Assembly (NCBI GenBank): GCA_965231815.1
Contig: OZ246890.1
Span: 310,001 to 374,000, forward strand
Direction: 5' to 3'
Length of the DNA: 64,000 nt
DNA from: JAPPFW01 sp965231815
Lineage (GTDB): Bacteria; Actinomycetota; Acidimicrobiia; Spongiisociales; Spongiisociaceae
In this document: positions 29,936-40,115 of the stretch, piece by piece
How positions within the stretch are numbered: position 1 is the first letter of the stretch
How the letters are laid out: every line of letters starts with the position of its first letter
Position numbers and translations under genes: made by a program
Notes under the pieces: generated by a model
Told to the model about the DNA's origin: nothing
The model's input: the letters and a program-made list of their open reading frames with translations, nothing else
The model's database searches: none

Positions 29936-30009
29936 CCCGTGGCTGACCGCGGGGTGGGAGACTTCCGGCGGTGCCGGCTGGCGGCGCCGACCAAGGTCAG
30001 CCCGCGTCC

Positions 30010-30416
30010 GGGCGACGGGTCCGCCTCGCCGAGGAGATGTTAGAGGCTCGCCGTCCGCTGCTCGACGCGGTCAGGGAACGCATGCGGAAAGAGTTCGATG
30101 AGATCGAGGCGCGCGGGTACGCGGTTCCGAAGGCACTGGTGGACCGGCACGACCGAGCCCTCAAGCGAACGGGAACGCCCTGGTGGTTGCCGGTCTGGAG
30201 ATGCTGGCGTCCTGGTATCTCGACTCGGCCTCTGCCCAGTACGGGGGCCCGCTCCGCAATCCCGATCTGGAATCCACCGAACTGGCCCGTACCGCACCGG
30301 GGCGGGCGGTCCGGAGCGCGGAGCTGGTTCTCGACGCGGCGGTCCAGTTGCGCCGGAACCAGCGGTCCAGGCTGGTCCTCGCCTGGCTCTTCACCAGTCT
30401 GGGTGCAGACACCTGA
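30010..30416 (+). pseudogene. Frameshifted hypothetical gene
   Basis: Two frames read as one protein if a single base missing near 30172 is restored. First comes RRVRLAEEMLEARRPLLDAV and EIEARGYAVPKALVDRHDRA, then LVVAGLEMLASWYLDSASAQ and RNQRSRLVLAWLFTSLGADT, which ends at a stop at 30416. Composition is that of a real helical protein, but I do not recognise the family. It starts without a proper ribosome-binding site and follows the transposase-like fragment, so it is probably the surviving tail of a disrupted gene. Confidence 0.45.
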
Positions 30417-30544
30417 GGGCAACCGGGGCCAGGGACGCATAGACGTATACTTGGCTCCGATCGGATGGTACGGCGGATGCGGAGGCGGAGGCGCCGCATC
30501 GATCCGCTCCCGCGATCATCAGTGGAAAGGCGGCTCTCCAACCC

Positions 30545-31207
30545 ATGAGCAGAGACAACGCGTTCATCGATCCCGACCTCTACGAATACATCCTGTCGAC
30601 CACTCTCCGAGACGACCCGCTGCTCTCCGACCTGCGGGAGGAGACCGCGCGGATGTCGGAGGGGAGGATGCAGATCTCCGCTGATCAGGGCCAGTTCATG
30701 GCCATGCTCGTGAAGCTGATCAGAGCGACGCGGGCCATCGAAGTCGGGGTCTTCACCGGGTACAGCAGCCTCTGCGTCGCCCGCTCCCTCCCCACCGACG
30801 GACTGCTGGTGGCATGCGACATCAGCGTCGAGTACACCGACATCGCCCGTCGCTACTGGGAGCGAGCAGGAGTGACCGACAAGATAGACCTCCGGATAGG
30901 ACCCGCGACCGAAACACTCGACGCGATGATCAGCCAAGGTGAAGCCGGGACCTTCGACTTCGCTTTCATCGACGCCGACAAGGGCAACTATCCCGGCTAC
31001 TACGACCGCTGCCTACAACTCTTGAGGAGTGGAGGGCTCATGCTCGTCGACAACGCCCTCTGGGGAGGCCACGTCGCAGATACGGAACGCACCGATGCCG
31101 TCACCGCTACGTTGCGTGCACTCAACGGGAGGGCCGCGCGGGATCCCCGGGTCGAGGTGTCGCTTCTCCCGATCGGAGACGGGGTTCTGCTTGCCCGTAA
31201 GGTTTGA
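30545..31207 (+). CDS. SAM-dependent O-methyltransferase (CCoAOMT-like, family 3)
   Basis: A 220-residue cytosolic methyltransferase with Rossmann fold. The SAM-binding motif is AIEVGVFTGYSSLCVARSLP (about 60-79). VACDISVEYTDIARRYWE holds the acidic residue for the ribose. FDFAFIDADKGNYPGYYD (about 138) and LMLVDNALWGGHVAD (about 161) carry the metal-binding Asp/Asn residues of the catechol/caffeoyl-CoA group. Normal length for bacterial members. The acceptor substrate is unknown. It stands alone after a 130-base gap. Confidence 0.92.
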   Translation: MSRDNAFIDPDLYEYILSTTLRDDPLLSDLREETARMSEGRMQISADQGQFMAMLVKLIRATRAIEVGVFTGYSSLCVARSLPTDGLLVACDISVEYTDIARRYWERAGVTDKIDLRIGPATETLDAMISQGEAGTFDFAFIDADKGNYPGYYDRCLQLLRSGGLMLVDNALWGGHVADTERTDAVTATLRALNGRAARDPRVEVSLLPIGDGVLLARKV

Positions 31208-31327
31208 GCCTCCCGTCGGCTCCGGACCCCGAAGGGGCCATGTTGACACCTCGCGGTCGCGCAGGACCGCCTCGGTCAACCCGGTACGGTTCAGTTCTGT
31301 ATGTTCCACCTCGGTTTTTTTTACCCC

Positions 31328-31443
31328 TAGGAGGGTCCTAAAAAACGAATCTTACGGGGTTCGGGGGTCGGCAAACCCCCTGGTCAGAGGGTTGCGGGTT
31401 AGCGGGTGAACCCCTTTGTACGGGGTTTCTCAGCACCCTCCTA
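31328..31443 (+). repeat. 116-bp inverted-end element, form A copy 1
   Basis: The left end CTAGGAGGGTCCTAAAAAAC and the inverted right end CTAGGAGGGTGCTGAGAAAC are near-identical, both with TA inside CTAG. The interior is GC-rich and self-complementary (GGGTTCGGGGGTCGGCAAA, AACCCCTTTGTACGGGGTTT), so the RNA would fold strongly. It is about 95% identical to 52722-52837. Its right TA is also the left TA of the adjoining 207-bp element, so the two sit end to end. Confidence 0.8.
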
Positions 31444-31648
31444 GCCCCGATTATTCATGGATGGGGGTTAGGAGGATAAGTGGAGTAGACCATATCCGTA
31501 CCCTGACCAGGCAATACAACTATCGACGCTTCCCATCACGATCCGGCGTGAGGTTCACCTATCAGGTGGACGGCGGGTTTCTCCCAATACTCGGGTTGAA
31601 CTGACGTTACATGCCTTGGTGTGTGGGAAACCTGAATAATCAGGGCTA
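31442..31648 (+). repeat. 207-bp inverted-end element, copy 2 of 7
   Basis: Ends TAGCCCCGATTATTCATGG and, inverted, TAGCCCTGATTATTCAGG. It abuts the 116-bp element on the left, sharing one TA. On the right it interrupts the leftward gene at 31649-31935 and supplies its last codons and stop. Confidence 0.88.
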
Positions 31649-31935
31649 GTGCCGAGGGCGCGGGCATCGACCCAGATTTTCACCTGCCGTTTGTTGAGGA
31701 CTTTGGTTCGGTCGACGACCACACCGTCCTCGACAAGACGAGTGTGGGCGGCAGTGATGATGTGTGGTTGGGGGCGGCGCTGTTCGGGAAAGCCCAGATT
31801 CCGGTTGAGTACCCAGCTAGTCTCGCTGAGAATAGCCTCGGCTTCGGGTCGTAGGAGCGCACCTCCGCGTTCCTTAAGGAGGAGGGCTAACGCCTGAGTT
31901 GTCCGGTCTACCCAATATTCTCTCGGTAAGCTCAC
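31555..31935 (-). CDS. Hypothetical protein, 3' end replaced by a 207-bp element
   Basis: A 126-codon frame with GTG start at 31935. Residues 1-96 look like a genuine helical protein (REYWVDRTTQALALLLKERG, EAEAILSETSWVLNRNLGFP, VVVDRTKVLNKRQVKIWVDA). The last 30 residues are translation of the inserted element (from about 31648), so the original C-terminus is lost. Just upstream in another frame is a short CPMCLKRKILSGELTERI stretch, which could be the displaced N-terminus after a frameshift. The family is not recognised. Probably a truncated, non-functional gene. Confidence 0.4.
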   Translation of the reverse strand: MSLPREYWVDRTTQALALLLKERGGALLRPEAEAILSETSWVLNRNLGFPEQRRPQPHIITAAHTRLVEDGVVVDRTKVLNKRQVKIWVDARALGTSPDYSGFPHTKACNVSSTRVLGETRRPPDR

Positions 31936-32034
31936 CGGACAAGATTTTACGTTTCAAGCACATCGGACAACGGTATATAGGAATGCTTGGGGGTGGGGGG
32001 GCCGCTCCACGGACGGACGCAGAGAGGTTACTGA

Positions 32035-32907
32035 TCACCCGACCGTTATAGACCGGTACCAATCCGCGAGCGCGGCGCCTATCAGGTCCGCTGAGTCCTC
32101 CTGCATGAAATGCAAACCGGGAACGGTGACCTCGGTCTGGTTAGGCCATGAACGGCAAGCCTCGCGGGCTCGCCCAACCAGGATCGAGCCCGGATCGGCG
32201 TTGACGAACAGTTTCGGGATCTCCCATGTCGCCATCTTCGCTTCACAGCCTGCTACGATATCGTGCACATCAGGTGGATCTCCATCCATCGGGAGTTCCC
32301 TCGGCCAGGTAAGCATCGGTCGCCGGCCCTCTCCCGGACGGCGGTAGGGTCGGCGATATTCATCTATCTCATCCGGTGTGAGGTCACGCTGAATCGACGC
32401 CGGAAAGATACGCTCGACGAACACATTCTTCTCGAGGACTATCTTCTCGCCTGCTTCCGAGCGCATGGCTTGGAAAATGGGCCGTCCGGGCGCGGGCCAG
32501 TCTTCCCAGGTAAGGGGGGTGACGATCGCCTCCATGTACACGATGCCCATGACGGAATCGGGGTTCCGGACGGCCCAGTCGAAGGCGAGCACCGCTCCCC
32601 AGTCGTGTCCCACCAGGGTGACTTCCTCGTCTATGTCGAGCACCCGCAGAAGCTCCTCGAGATAGGTACGGTGCTCGACGTAGCGATAGGAGTCCGGTCC
32701 GGAGTCCGCCAGTTTGTCCGAATCGCCCATCCCGATGAGGTCGGGAGCGATGCAACGACCTAGTTCGGAAACGTACGGGATGATGTCCCGCCACAGGTAG
32801 GAAGATGTCGGGTTGCCGTGAAGAAACACGATCGGGCGTCCCGACCCCTCCTCGACATACGCCATGTCGACGTCGAACACCCGCCTGGTTCGCTTTCTCA
32901 ATCCCAT
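32035..32907 (-). CDS. Alpha/beta-hydrolase, haloalkane dehalogenase-like
   Basis: A 290-residue alpha/beta-hydrolase. The start is ATG at 32907 with GGAGGAG six bases upstream. The oxyanion/halide motif is IVFLHGNPTSSYLWRDIIPY (about 26-45). The nucleophile is Asp in LVGHDWGAVLAFDWA, where the residue after the Asp is the halide-binding Trp, as in haloalkane dehalogenases. The cap domain includes RIFPASIQRDLTPDEIDEYR, and the catalytic His is in PGLHFMQEDSADLIG. This combination is that of DhaA/LinB-type enzymes, which turn haloalkanes into alcohols. Natural substrates of such enzymes are often unknown. Single gene, leftward. Confidence 0.88.
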   Translation of the reverse strand: MGLRKRTRRVFDVDMAYVEEGSGRPIVFLHGNPTSSYLWRDIIPYVSELGRCIAPDLIGMGDSDKLADSGPDSYRYVEHRTYLEELLRVLDIDEEVTLVGHDWGAVLAFDWAVRNPDSVMGIVYMEAIVTPLTWEDWPAPGRPIFQAMRSEAGEKIVLEKNVFVERIFPASIQRDLTPDEIDEYRRPYRRPGEGRRPMLTWPRELPMDGDPPDVHDIVAGCEAKMATWEIPKLFVNADPGSILVGRAREACRSWPNQTEVTVPGLHFMQEDSADLIGAALADWYRSITVG

Positions 32908-33009
32908 AACTCCTCCAGTCGCCCGGAAAGGGTACCCGAAGACCAAAACCCGGCACCGCGGTCCGTGCCGCAGGTCTTCCCGGCGCGCCTCGGTGTACTC
33001 GCTTCGTTT

Positions 33010-33672
33010 CTACCCTTTGAAACCGACTTTGTCGTGGGACCCGTCGCAGAGCGGCTTGTTGGACGAGTGGCCGCACCGACACAGGGTCACGCGATTCCGG
33101 GTCTCGAACGGCTCGCCGTCCGACCGCTGTACGGGAATACCGCCGGTTACCCACAGCGGTCCGTCGGCGACCACCGCGACCTCAACCGGTAGGACCGGTT
33201 CGACCTCCACGCCGTCCACGGTGTAGGTAAGAGCGCCGGACGGGCACCGTTCGACCATGGCCATTACCTGGGCTCGAACGACCGAGTCGTCGGTCTCGCG
33301 GGTCATCTTCCAAACATTCGACAAACGGTTGCCGCAGAATCCCGCATGTACGCAGACACTCCGATCGTCCGACACCGTGATGCCGCTCCCGCCCAAGTCC
33401 GCGCAACGTTCCCGGAATGAATCGGTCGGCGCCGACTCCGTACCGTCGAAACCCGTCTTGGCGTGTGTTCCGTCGCAGTATGGCTTTCGGGTCGACTCAC
33501 CGCATCGGCACAATGCGTATACGGGACGCTGCTCGCTCGCCTCGTCGCTCTGCCATGTGAGGGGTTCGCCGTGTTCAGACACCACAGGACGCCGGTGTCT
33601 CAACGGAACCGCACCCGTGACTACGTAAGGGCCGTCGGATTTGACGATGACGGTCGGGTCTTGCTGAGTCAC
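33010..33672 (-). CDS. CDGSH iron-sulfur domain protein (two CDGSH domains plus central ferredoxin-like Cys motif)
   Basis: A 220-residue protein from GTG at 33672, which has GGGAGG six bases upstream; the longer reading to 33741 has none. The first CDGSH site CRCGESTRKPYCDGTH (about 56-71) and the second CRCGHSSNKPLCDGSH (about 195-210) each bind a 2Fe-2S cluster through three Cys and one His. Between them SVCVHAGFCGNRLSNVW and VERCPSGALTY match the divergent Fe-S (Fer4_19-like) motif often found with CDGSH in bacteria. The protein probably handles electrons or Fe-S clusters in the cytosol; no partner is evident from neighbours. Confidence 0.9.
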   Translation of the reverse strand: MTQQDPTVIVKSDGPYVVTGAVPLRHRRPVVSEHGEPLTWQSDEASEQRPVYALCRCGESTRKPYCDGTHAKTGFDGTESAPTDSFRERCADLGGSGITVSDDRSVCVHAGFCGNRLSNVWKMTRETDDSVVRAQVMAMVERCPSGALTYTVDGVEVEPVLPVEVAVVADGPLWVTGGIPVQRSDGEPFETRNRVTLCRCGHSSNKPLCDGSHDKVGFKG

Positions 33673-33757
33673 TGGGAACCTCCCGCGTGGTTCGAGAATA
33701 CAGGCAACTATAGGCAGGTAGCCGTCAAACCGACGCACCAAGCCCCCGGATGTCCGG

Positions 33758-35113
33758 TCAGGCCAGGTGAGACCTGAAGGCCCTTAGTTGCTCCCGCACA
33801 GACTCGAAACCGGCGCCACCTGTCGACCTCCGCCTGCGAACCGACTCCGTCGGCGCCGTGAGGCCGACATCCTCCGCTTCGAAGCGCGGGTCGGCGGCTT
33901 TTAGGTCTGCGGGGGTGGCGGTCGACAGCGTTCTTCCCTCGGCTCCCAGAGCGGAGAGCAGGGATCCCACCGCATGGTGGGCTTCTCGGAATGGAACTCC
34001 TCGCTGCACCAGGACTTCGGCGAGGTCGAGAGCGGTAACCGACGAGTCAGGAGGCGGGGGATGGAAGTCGGCTTCCGCTATCAGGGCCGTCATCGCCTCC
34101 AGCACTCCGGCGAGAGCGTCATCGACGGCGAACACCGCCCCTTTGTCCTCCTGGAGATCCCGGTTGTAGGTCATCGGGAGACCCTTCTGGAGCGCCATCA
34201 AGCTGGTGAGGTACCCGATCCCGACCGCCGCCCTGCCCCTGGCCAACTCGGCGATGTCCGGATTCTTCTTATGAGGCATGGCGGACGACCCGGTGGTGAG
34301 CGAATCGCTGAAGGTCACCCAACCGAACTCGACGGTGGCCCAAAGGACACACTCCTCGGCTAGCCGCGACAGGTGAACCATGGCCTGCGTGCAGGCGAAG
34401 GCGTATTCGGCGACGTGGTCCCGGGCCGCCACCGCGTCCATGGAGTTGACGAATCGCCCGCCCATGCCCAGCAATTCAGCGGAGCGCTCCGGGTCGATCG
34501 GCAGGCTGCTTCCCCCGAGTGCGCCGGCGCCGAGAGGCGAGACGTCCAAGCGCTGGGCGACCTGTTCGAAGCGCTCGATATCCCGCAGTGCGGCCGATAC
34601 GTAAGCCAGCAGGTGATGGCCTAGCGGAACGGCTTGCGCCTGCTGCAGGTGGGTGTAGCCGGCGACCACCGTTCGACCCATCCTCTCAGCCACGTCCACC
34701 ATCGTGGCGGCGAAATCGCGTAGCTGGAGGATCCGGGCCCCGGCCGAGCGTCGCAGATACAAACGTAGGTCGAGGGCTATCTGGTCGTTGCGCGAACGGC
34801 CCGTGTGAAGCTTCCCCGCTACCTCCCCTACCAATTCGCCCAGCCGTCTTTCGACCGCAGAGTGAACGTCCTCGTCGCTGTCGAGAAAGCGGAACCGCCC
34901 TTCCGCAGCTTCAGACGACACCTCGTCCAAACCCTCCAAGAGCAGGGCAACCTCGGGCTTCTCCAGCAGGCCTACCTCGTGGAGCATGGTGGCATGGGCT
35001 ATGGAGCCTGCTACGTCATCTTCCAGCAACCGCCGGTCGGAGTTATCCACGGTGAATCGCCACAGAACTTCGGACGGCGCCTCCTCGAATCGGCCTCCCC
35101 ACATCTGGGCCAC
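33758..35113 (-). CDS. argH: Argininosuccinate lyase
   Basis: Splits argininosuccinate into arginine and fumarate, the last arginine step. 451 residues if started at GTG 35113, which has GGAGG seven bases upstream; GTG at 35119 is too close to that site. N-terminal MWGGRFEEAPSEVLWRFT, HTGRSRNDQIALDLRLYLRR (substrate-binding Arg/Asn), GYTHLQQAQAVPLGHHLLAY (catalytic His), and the fumarase/aspartase signature GSSAMPHKKNPDIAELARG are all intact. The last gene of argR-argG-argH, 46 bases after argG. Confidence 0.96.
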   Translation of the reverse strand: MAQMWGGRFEEAPSEVLWRFTVDNSDRRLLEDDVAGSIAHATMLHEVGLLEKPEVALLLEGLDEVSSEAAEGRFRFLDSDEDVHSAVERRLGELVGEVAGKLHTGRSRNDQIALDLRLYLRRSAGARILQLRDFAATMVDVAERMGRTVVAGYTHLQQAQAVPLGHHLLAYVSAALRDIERFEQVAQRLDVSPLGAGALGGSSLPIDPERSAELLGMGGRFVNSMDAVAARDHVAEYAFACTQAMVHLSRLAEECVLWATVEFGWVTFSDSLTTGSSAMPHKKNPDIAELARGRAAVGIGYLTSLMALQKGLPMTYNRDLQEDKGAVFAVDDALAGVLEAMTALIAEADFHPPPPDSSVTALDLAEVLVQRGVPFREAHHAVGSLLSALGAEGRTLSTATPADLKAADPRFEAEDVGLTAPTESVRRRRSTGGAGFESVREQLRAFRSHLA

Positions 35114-35159
35114 GCTCACGCCTCCACAATCGCAGGTGGCGTGGTTGTGTTCGAGGTTG

Positions 35160-36356
35160 TCATCCGAGCCCGCGTCTCGACTGCAAGCGGAGCCGCAAGG
35201 CGTTGAGCCGGATGAACCCGGTTGCATCGGCCTGGTCGTAGTCGCCGCCTTCCTCGAAGGTAACCGTTTCCCGGTCATAAAGGCTGTGGGTGACAGATCG
35301 CCGCCCTATCACCGTGGCGCTCCCTTTGTACAGGCTCATCCGAGCCTCCCCGGTTACTCCAAGCTGTATCTCGTCCATGAACTTCTGGAGAGCTGCCCGT
35401 TCCGGCGAGAACCAGAACCCGTTGTAGACCATTTCGGCGTAACGGGGCATCAATCCATCGCGAAGATGCGCCAGTTCCCGGTCGAGGGTGATTGATTCCA
35501 CGGCCCGGTGCGCGTGATGAAGCAAGGTACCCCCGGGAGTCTCGTAAACACCTCGGTTCTTCATGCCGACGAACCGGTTCTCCACCAGGTCCACCCGGCC
35601 GATTCCGTGCGCCCCGGCTACCCGATTGCAGTGGGCAAGCAACCGGGCGGGGGACATCTCGACGCCGTCGACCGCCACCGGATTGCCCCGGTCGAAGGAA
35701 ACCACCACTTCCTGCGGCTCGTCGGGCGCCTCCTGAGGGTCGGTGGTCATCTGGAAGATCCCCGGCGGTGGTCCTACCCAAGGGTCTTCCAGCACTCCCC
35801 CCTCATAGGAAATGTGCAGGAGGTTGGCATCGGTCGAATACGGCTTCTCGGGCGTCACGGGTATCGGGATGTCGTGCTTGTCGGCGTAGGCGACCAGATC
35901 AGCCCGCCCTCTCATGCTCCATTCGCGCCATGGAGCGACCACCCGGATGTCCGGGTTCAACGCATAGGCGGAGAGCTCGAACCGGACCTGATCGTTGCCC
36001 TTACCGGTCGCCCCGTGGGAGATCGCTTCGGCCCCGTAAGTCTCAGCGGCCCTCACCAGACCCTTGGCTATGACCGGTCGGGCCAACGATGTCCCCAGCA
36101 GGTAGTAATTCTCGTACGTAGCGTTGGCGCGGATAGCGGGCCATACATAATCCCGGGTGAACTCCTCCCGCAGATCCTCGGAGACGGCTTCGACCGCCCC
36201 GGTTGCATAGGCCTTGGCGACCGCTTCGTCTACTTCCTCTCCCTGGCCCACGTCCGCCGTGTAACAGACCACCTCGTATCCACGTTCCTCGATGAGCCAT
36301 TTGAGAATCACGGAGGTGTCCAACCCTCCCGAGTACGCCAGTACTACCCGACTCAT
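35160..36356 (-). CDS. argG: Argininosuccinate synthase
   Basis: Joins citrulline and aspartate using ATP. A 398-residue type I enzyme. The N-terminal PP-loop is VVLAYSGGLDTSVILKWL (residues 4-21). Citrulline/aspartate-binding blocks are GTSLARPVIAKGLV and ISHGATGKGNDQVRFE, and EKPYSTDANLLHISYEGGVLEDP and NRFVGMKNRGVYETPGGTLL complete the family pattern. It overlaps the argR stop by 4 bp (36353-36356), so argR and argG are translationally coupled and share the ArgR-controlled promoter. Confidence 0.97.
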   Translation of the reverse strand: MSRVVLAYSGGLDTSVILKWLIEERGYEVVCYTADVGQGEEVDEAVAKAYATGAVEAVSEDLREEFTRDYVWPAIRANATYENYYLLGTSLARPVIAKGLVRAAETYGAEAISHGATGKGNDQVRFELSAYALNPDIRVVAPWREWSMRGRADLVAYADKHDIPIPVTPEKPYSTDANLLHISYEGGVLEDPWVGPPPGIFQMTTDPQEAPDEPQEVVVSFDRGNPVAVDGVEMSPARLLAHCNRVAGAHGIGRVDLVENRFVGMKNRGVYETPGGTLLHHAHRAVESITLDRELAHLRDGLMPRYAEMVYNGFWFSPERAALQKFMDEIQLGVTGEARMSLYKGSATVIGRRSVTHSLYDRETVTFEEGGDYDQADATGFIRLNALRLRLQSRRGLG

Positions 36357-36817
36357 CCGCTTGCTCCAATCTCTTCTATCAACCTGGCGACCGCCCGGCC
36401 GCCACTGGCCTCATCAGCCACGATCAACAGCGTGTCGTCACCGGCTACGGTACCCAGCACTCCGCGTAGGTCGGCGCTATCGATCGCGGCGGCTACCACA
36501 TGCGCGGCTCCCGGAGGGGTTTTGAGAACGACCAGGTTGCCGCTCGCCCGTACCGATCCCGCGTATGTCGACAAGGTGTCCGCCAGGACCTCCACCGGTC
36601 CGGACTGATCGCCTCCCGGTTCCCAGATATAGCGGATGGTCCCGGCGGCCGATCTCGCCTTGACCGCACCAAGCGCTCGCAGGTCGCGGGAAACGGTGGC
36701 CTGGGTCACCTCGTAACCCCGTTCAGCCAGCAATCCCACCAGGCGGGTCTGGCTCGAGACCTCGTGCTCCGAAAGGATGGTTCTCACCGCTCTCCGCCGG
36801 GAGGCCGTCGTGTTCAT
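36353..36817 (-). CDS. argR: Arginine repressor ArgR
   Basis: Hexameric arginine-responsive repressor of arginine biosynthesis. A 154-residue protein. The N-terminal winged helix-turn-helix has VGLLAERGYEVTQATVSRDL (about 28-47), with the TVSRDL recognition helix. The C-terminal oligomerisation and arginine-binding domain contains VVLKTPPGAAHVVAAAIDSA and LGTVAGDDTLLIVA, with the conserved GTVAGDDT. It is the first gene of the operon. The ATG at 36817 has no Shine-Dalgarno sequence and lies 8 bases after a good -10 box, so the mRNA is probably leaderless. Confidence 0.95.
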   Translation of the reverse strand: MNTTASRRRAVRTILSEHEVSSQTRLVGLLAERGYEVTQATVSRDLRALGAVKARSAAGTIRYIWEPGGDQSGPVEVLADTLSTYAGSVRASGNLVVLKTPPGAAHVVAAAIDSADLRGVLGTVAGDDTLLIVADEASGGRAVARLIEEIGASG

Positions 36818-36819
36818 GG

Positions 36820-36855
36820 ACCATGATTATGCACCCGGCTGTATGATTATTCAAA
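36820..36855 (-). promoter_or_regulatory. argRGH promoter with tandem ARG boxes
   Basis: On the minus strand: -35 TTGAAT, 17-base spacer, -10 CATAAT, then 8 bases to the argR ATG. Two ARG-box-like sites overlap it: TGAATAATCATACA (36853-36840) on the -35 and TGCATAATCATGGT (36833-36820) on the -10. Their centres are 20 bp apart, the usual spacing of tandem ARG boxes. ArgR bound here would block RNA polymerase, implying autoregulation of argR and arginine control of argG and argH. Confidence 0.75.
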
Positions 36856-36858
36856 GCG

Positions 36859-38324
<1,466 letters not shown>

Positions 38325-38561
38325 GTTGCTGCCTCCATGAAGGTGTACGAACCAATCTAATTCCGGATTCTGATTGTCGTTACTTCCTGATCTTTTGTAA
38401 GCTGGGTTGTTTAGGGCAGCGGGCGGCTCTCCTAGTCATGAATGGATTATGATCGTCGCCGGGGCGATCCTCCGGAATAGCGAGGAGTGGAGTCCGGTCA
38501 CACCTGCTGCTTGAAGGCTGGCGCGAAAGCCTTGCCGACCGATACAAGTCAAGGAGGAGGA

Positions 38562-39953
38562 ATGACAAGGAAATCTATCAGGATCTTCGCTCTAATGGCG
38601 GCACTGGCCTTGGTGGCCGTGGCGTGCGGAGATGGAGATTCAGAAGAGGCGCCCCCACCTGAAACCGTGGTCGTAACCTCGATCGTCACGGAAACTGTTG
38701 AGGTAACGGTTCCGGTCGAGGTAGAGGTGGAGATGGACAACCCGCTCGCCGGTACTACGGTTACGGTGTTCGGCCCCGAAAGCTCCAACACCGAAGCCGG
38801 CGCACATCAAGCGGCTTTGGACATCTTCGCCGCCCAGAACGGCATGACCATCCAATACACGGGAGAGCGCAGCTTCTCGGACCTGATCAACGCCCAGGCC
38901 GCCGGCGGCAACCCGCCTGACATAGCGGTCTTCCCGCAGCCGGGCAAGATAGCCGACTTCGCCCGCGAAGGTTGGCTGCTACCCATTCCTGACGATGTTC
39001 TAGCCACCATGAACGAGAATATCGGCGCGGCTTGGAACGCATTCGGCAACGTCGACGGCGTGCAGTACGCCATCCCCACCAAGGCTGATCTGAAGTCCCT
39101 GGTGTGGTACCGGCCTGCTGACTTCGCGGCCGCGGGGTACGAGATCCCCACTACCTGGGACGACCTGAAGGCGCTAACCCAGCAGATGATCGACGACGGG
39201 AACGTTCCGTGGTGCGTCGGGATTGAATCCGGGGGCGCGACCGGATGGGCCTTCACCGACTGGGTAGAGGACCTGACCCTGCGCTACCAAGGCGCTGACT
39301 TCTACGACCAGTGGGTTGACCACAGCATCCCGTTCAACACTCCGGAGATGAACGCCATCTGGACCGAAATCCTCAACCTGTGGAATACCCCGGGCGCGGT
39401 CTATGCGGAGGGTGGGACGATTTCCTCCACCTTCTTCGGTGACAACGGAAGGCCTCTCGTCGAGGGTGACTGCATGATGCATCGCCAGGCTTCCTTCTTC
39501 TCGGCGTTCTTCCCGGATGGCACTCCGTTCGGGCCCGAAGGCGTGGACGTGTTCTACTTCCCGTCGGTCTCGGGAGACCGTCCTGTCCTGGGCGCCGGCA
39601 CCCTAGTGGCCGCCTTCCGTGACGCCCCCGAGGTGTGGGCGGTGATGGAGTACTACGCGACTCCGGAGCACGCCGACAACCGGCAACGGTTCCAGAACCT
39701 GGCCCAGGGTGGCGGAGCGGTGCTGAGCGGCTTCCTGTCGCCCAACCTCAACGCCGATCTGGACTTGTACCAGCCTCTCGAACAGTCGTTCCTCGACATC
39801 CTCTTCACCGCTGAGGTGGTGCGCTTCGACGCATCCGACCTGATGCCCGCCGCGGTGGGCGCGGGAACCTTCTGGTCCGAAGCGACCAGCGCGGTAAACG
39901 GTGACAAGACCGTGGAAGAGGCGACCGACGCTATCGAGGCTTCCTGGCCCTGA
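38562..39953 (+). CDS. Sugar ABC transporter substrate-binding lipoprotein (family 1)
   Basis: Binds an extracellular sugar, probably an alpha-glucoside or oligosaccharide. 463 residues from ATG 38562, with AAGGAGGAGG just before. The signal (MTRKSIRIFALMAALALVAV) is followed by the lipobox AVAC, then an acidic and Val/Thr-rich linker. The mature domain has the family 1 pattern: NAQAAGGNPPDIAVFPQPGKIADFAREGWLLPIPDDV, VWYRPADFAAAGYEIPTTWDDLKALTQQM (the classic WDE/DDL segment), and late FWSEATSAVNGDKTVEEATDAIE. It leads a three-gene transport operon. A strong hairpin after it may favour higher expression than the permeases. Confidence 0.92.
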   Translation: MTRKSIRIFALMAALALVAVACGDGDSEEAPPPETVVVTSIVTETVEVTVPVEVEVEMDNPLAGTTVTVFGPESSNTEAGAHQAALDIFAAQNGMTIQYTGERSFSDLINAQAAGGNPPDIAVFPQPGKIADFAREGWLLPIPDDVLATMNENIGAAWNAFGNVDGVQYAIPTKADLKSLVWYRPADFAAAGYEIPTTWDDLKALTQQMIDDGNVPWCVGIESGGATGWAFTDWVEDLTLRYQGADFYDQWVDHSIPFNTPEMNAIWTEILNLWNTPGAVYAEGGTISSTFFGDNGRPLVEGDCMMHRQASFFSAFFPDGTPFGPEGVDVFYFPSVSGDRPVLGAGTLVAAFRDAPEVWAVMEYYATPEHADNRQRFQNLAQGGGAVLSGFLSPNLNADLDLYQPLEQSFLDILFTAEVVRFDASDLMPAAVGAGTFWSEATSAVNGDKTVEEATDAIEASWP

Positions 39954-39988
39954 ACCGGCTAGTCTGAAGGGTTGAAGAAGTAACCCTG

Positions 39989-40023
39989 CCGGTGGGCGCC
40001 TTCCGACGGGAGGCGCCCACCGG
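39989..40023 (+). promoter_or_regulatory. Intra-operon hairpin after the sugar-binding-protein gene
   Basis: CCGGTGGGCGCCT (39989-40001) and AGGCGCCCACCGG (40011-40023) form a perfect 13-bp stem with a 9-base loop. No T-run follows, so it is unlikely to be a full terminator. Located between a binding-protein gene and its permeases, it probably protects the upstream mRNA from 3' decay or attenuates transcription, giving excess binding protein. Confidence 0.7.
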
Positions 40024-40115
40024 TAAGGGGCCAGAAAGGAGACCGGAGTCTTAACGGCCTTTTCCGTGATGCAGATGAACATGACCGCCAACGTCGCGTC
40101 CGCAGGACGATCGGA

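Noticed and set aside
38325..38480. SAH or SAM riboswitch upstream of ahcY
   Set aside because: None of the conserved core of known SAH or SAM riboswitches was found by eye; only a normal ribosome-binding site is visible.
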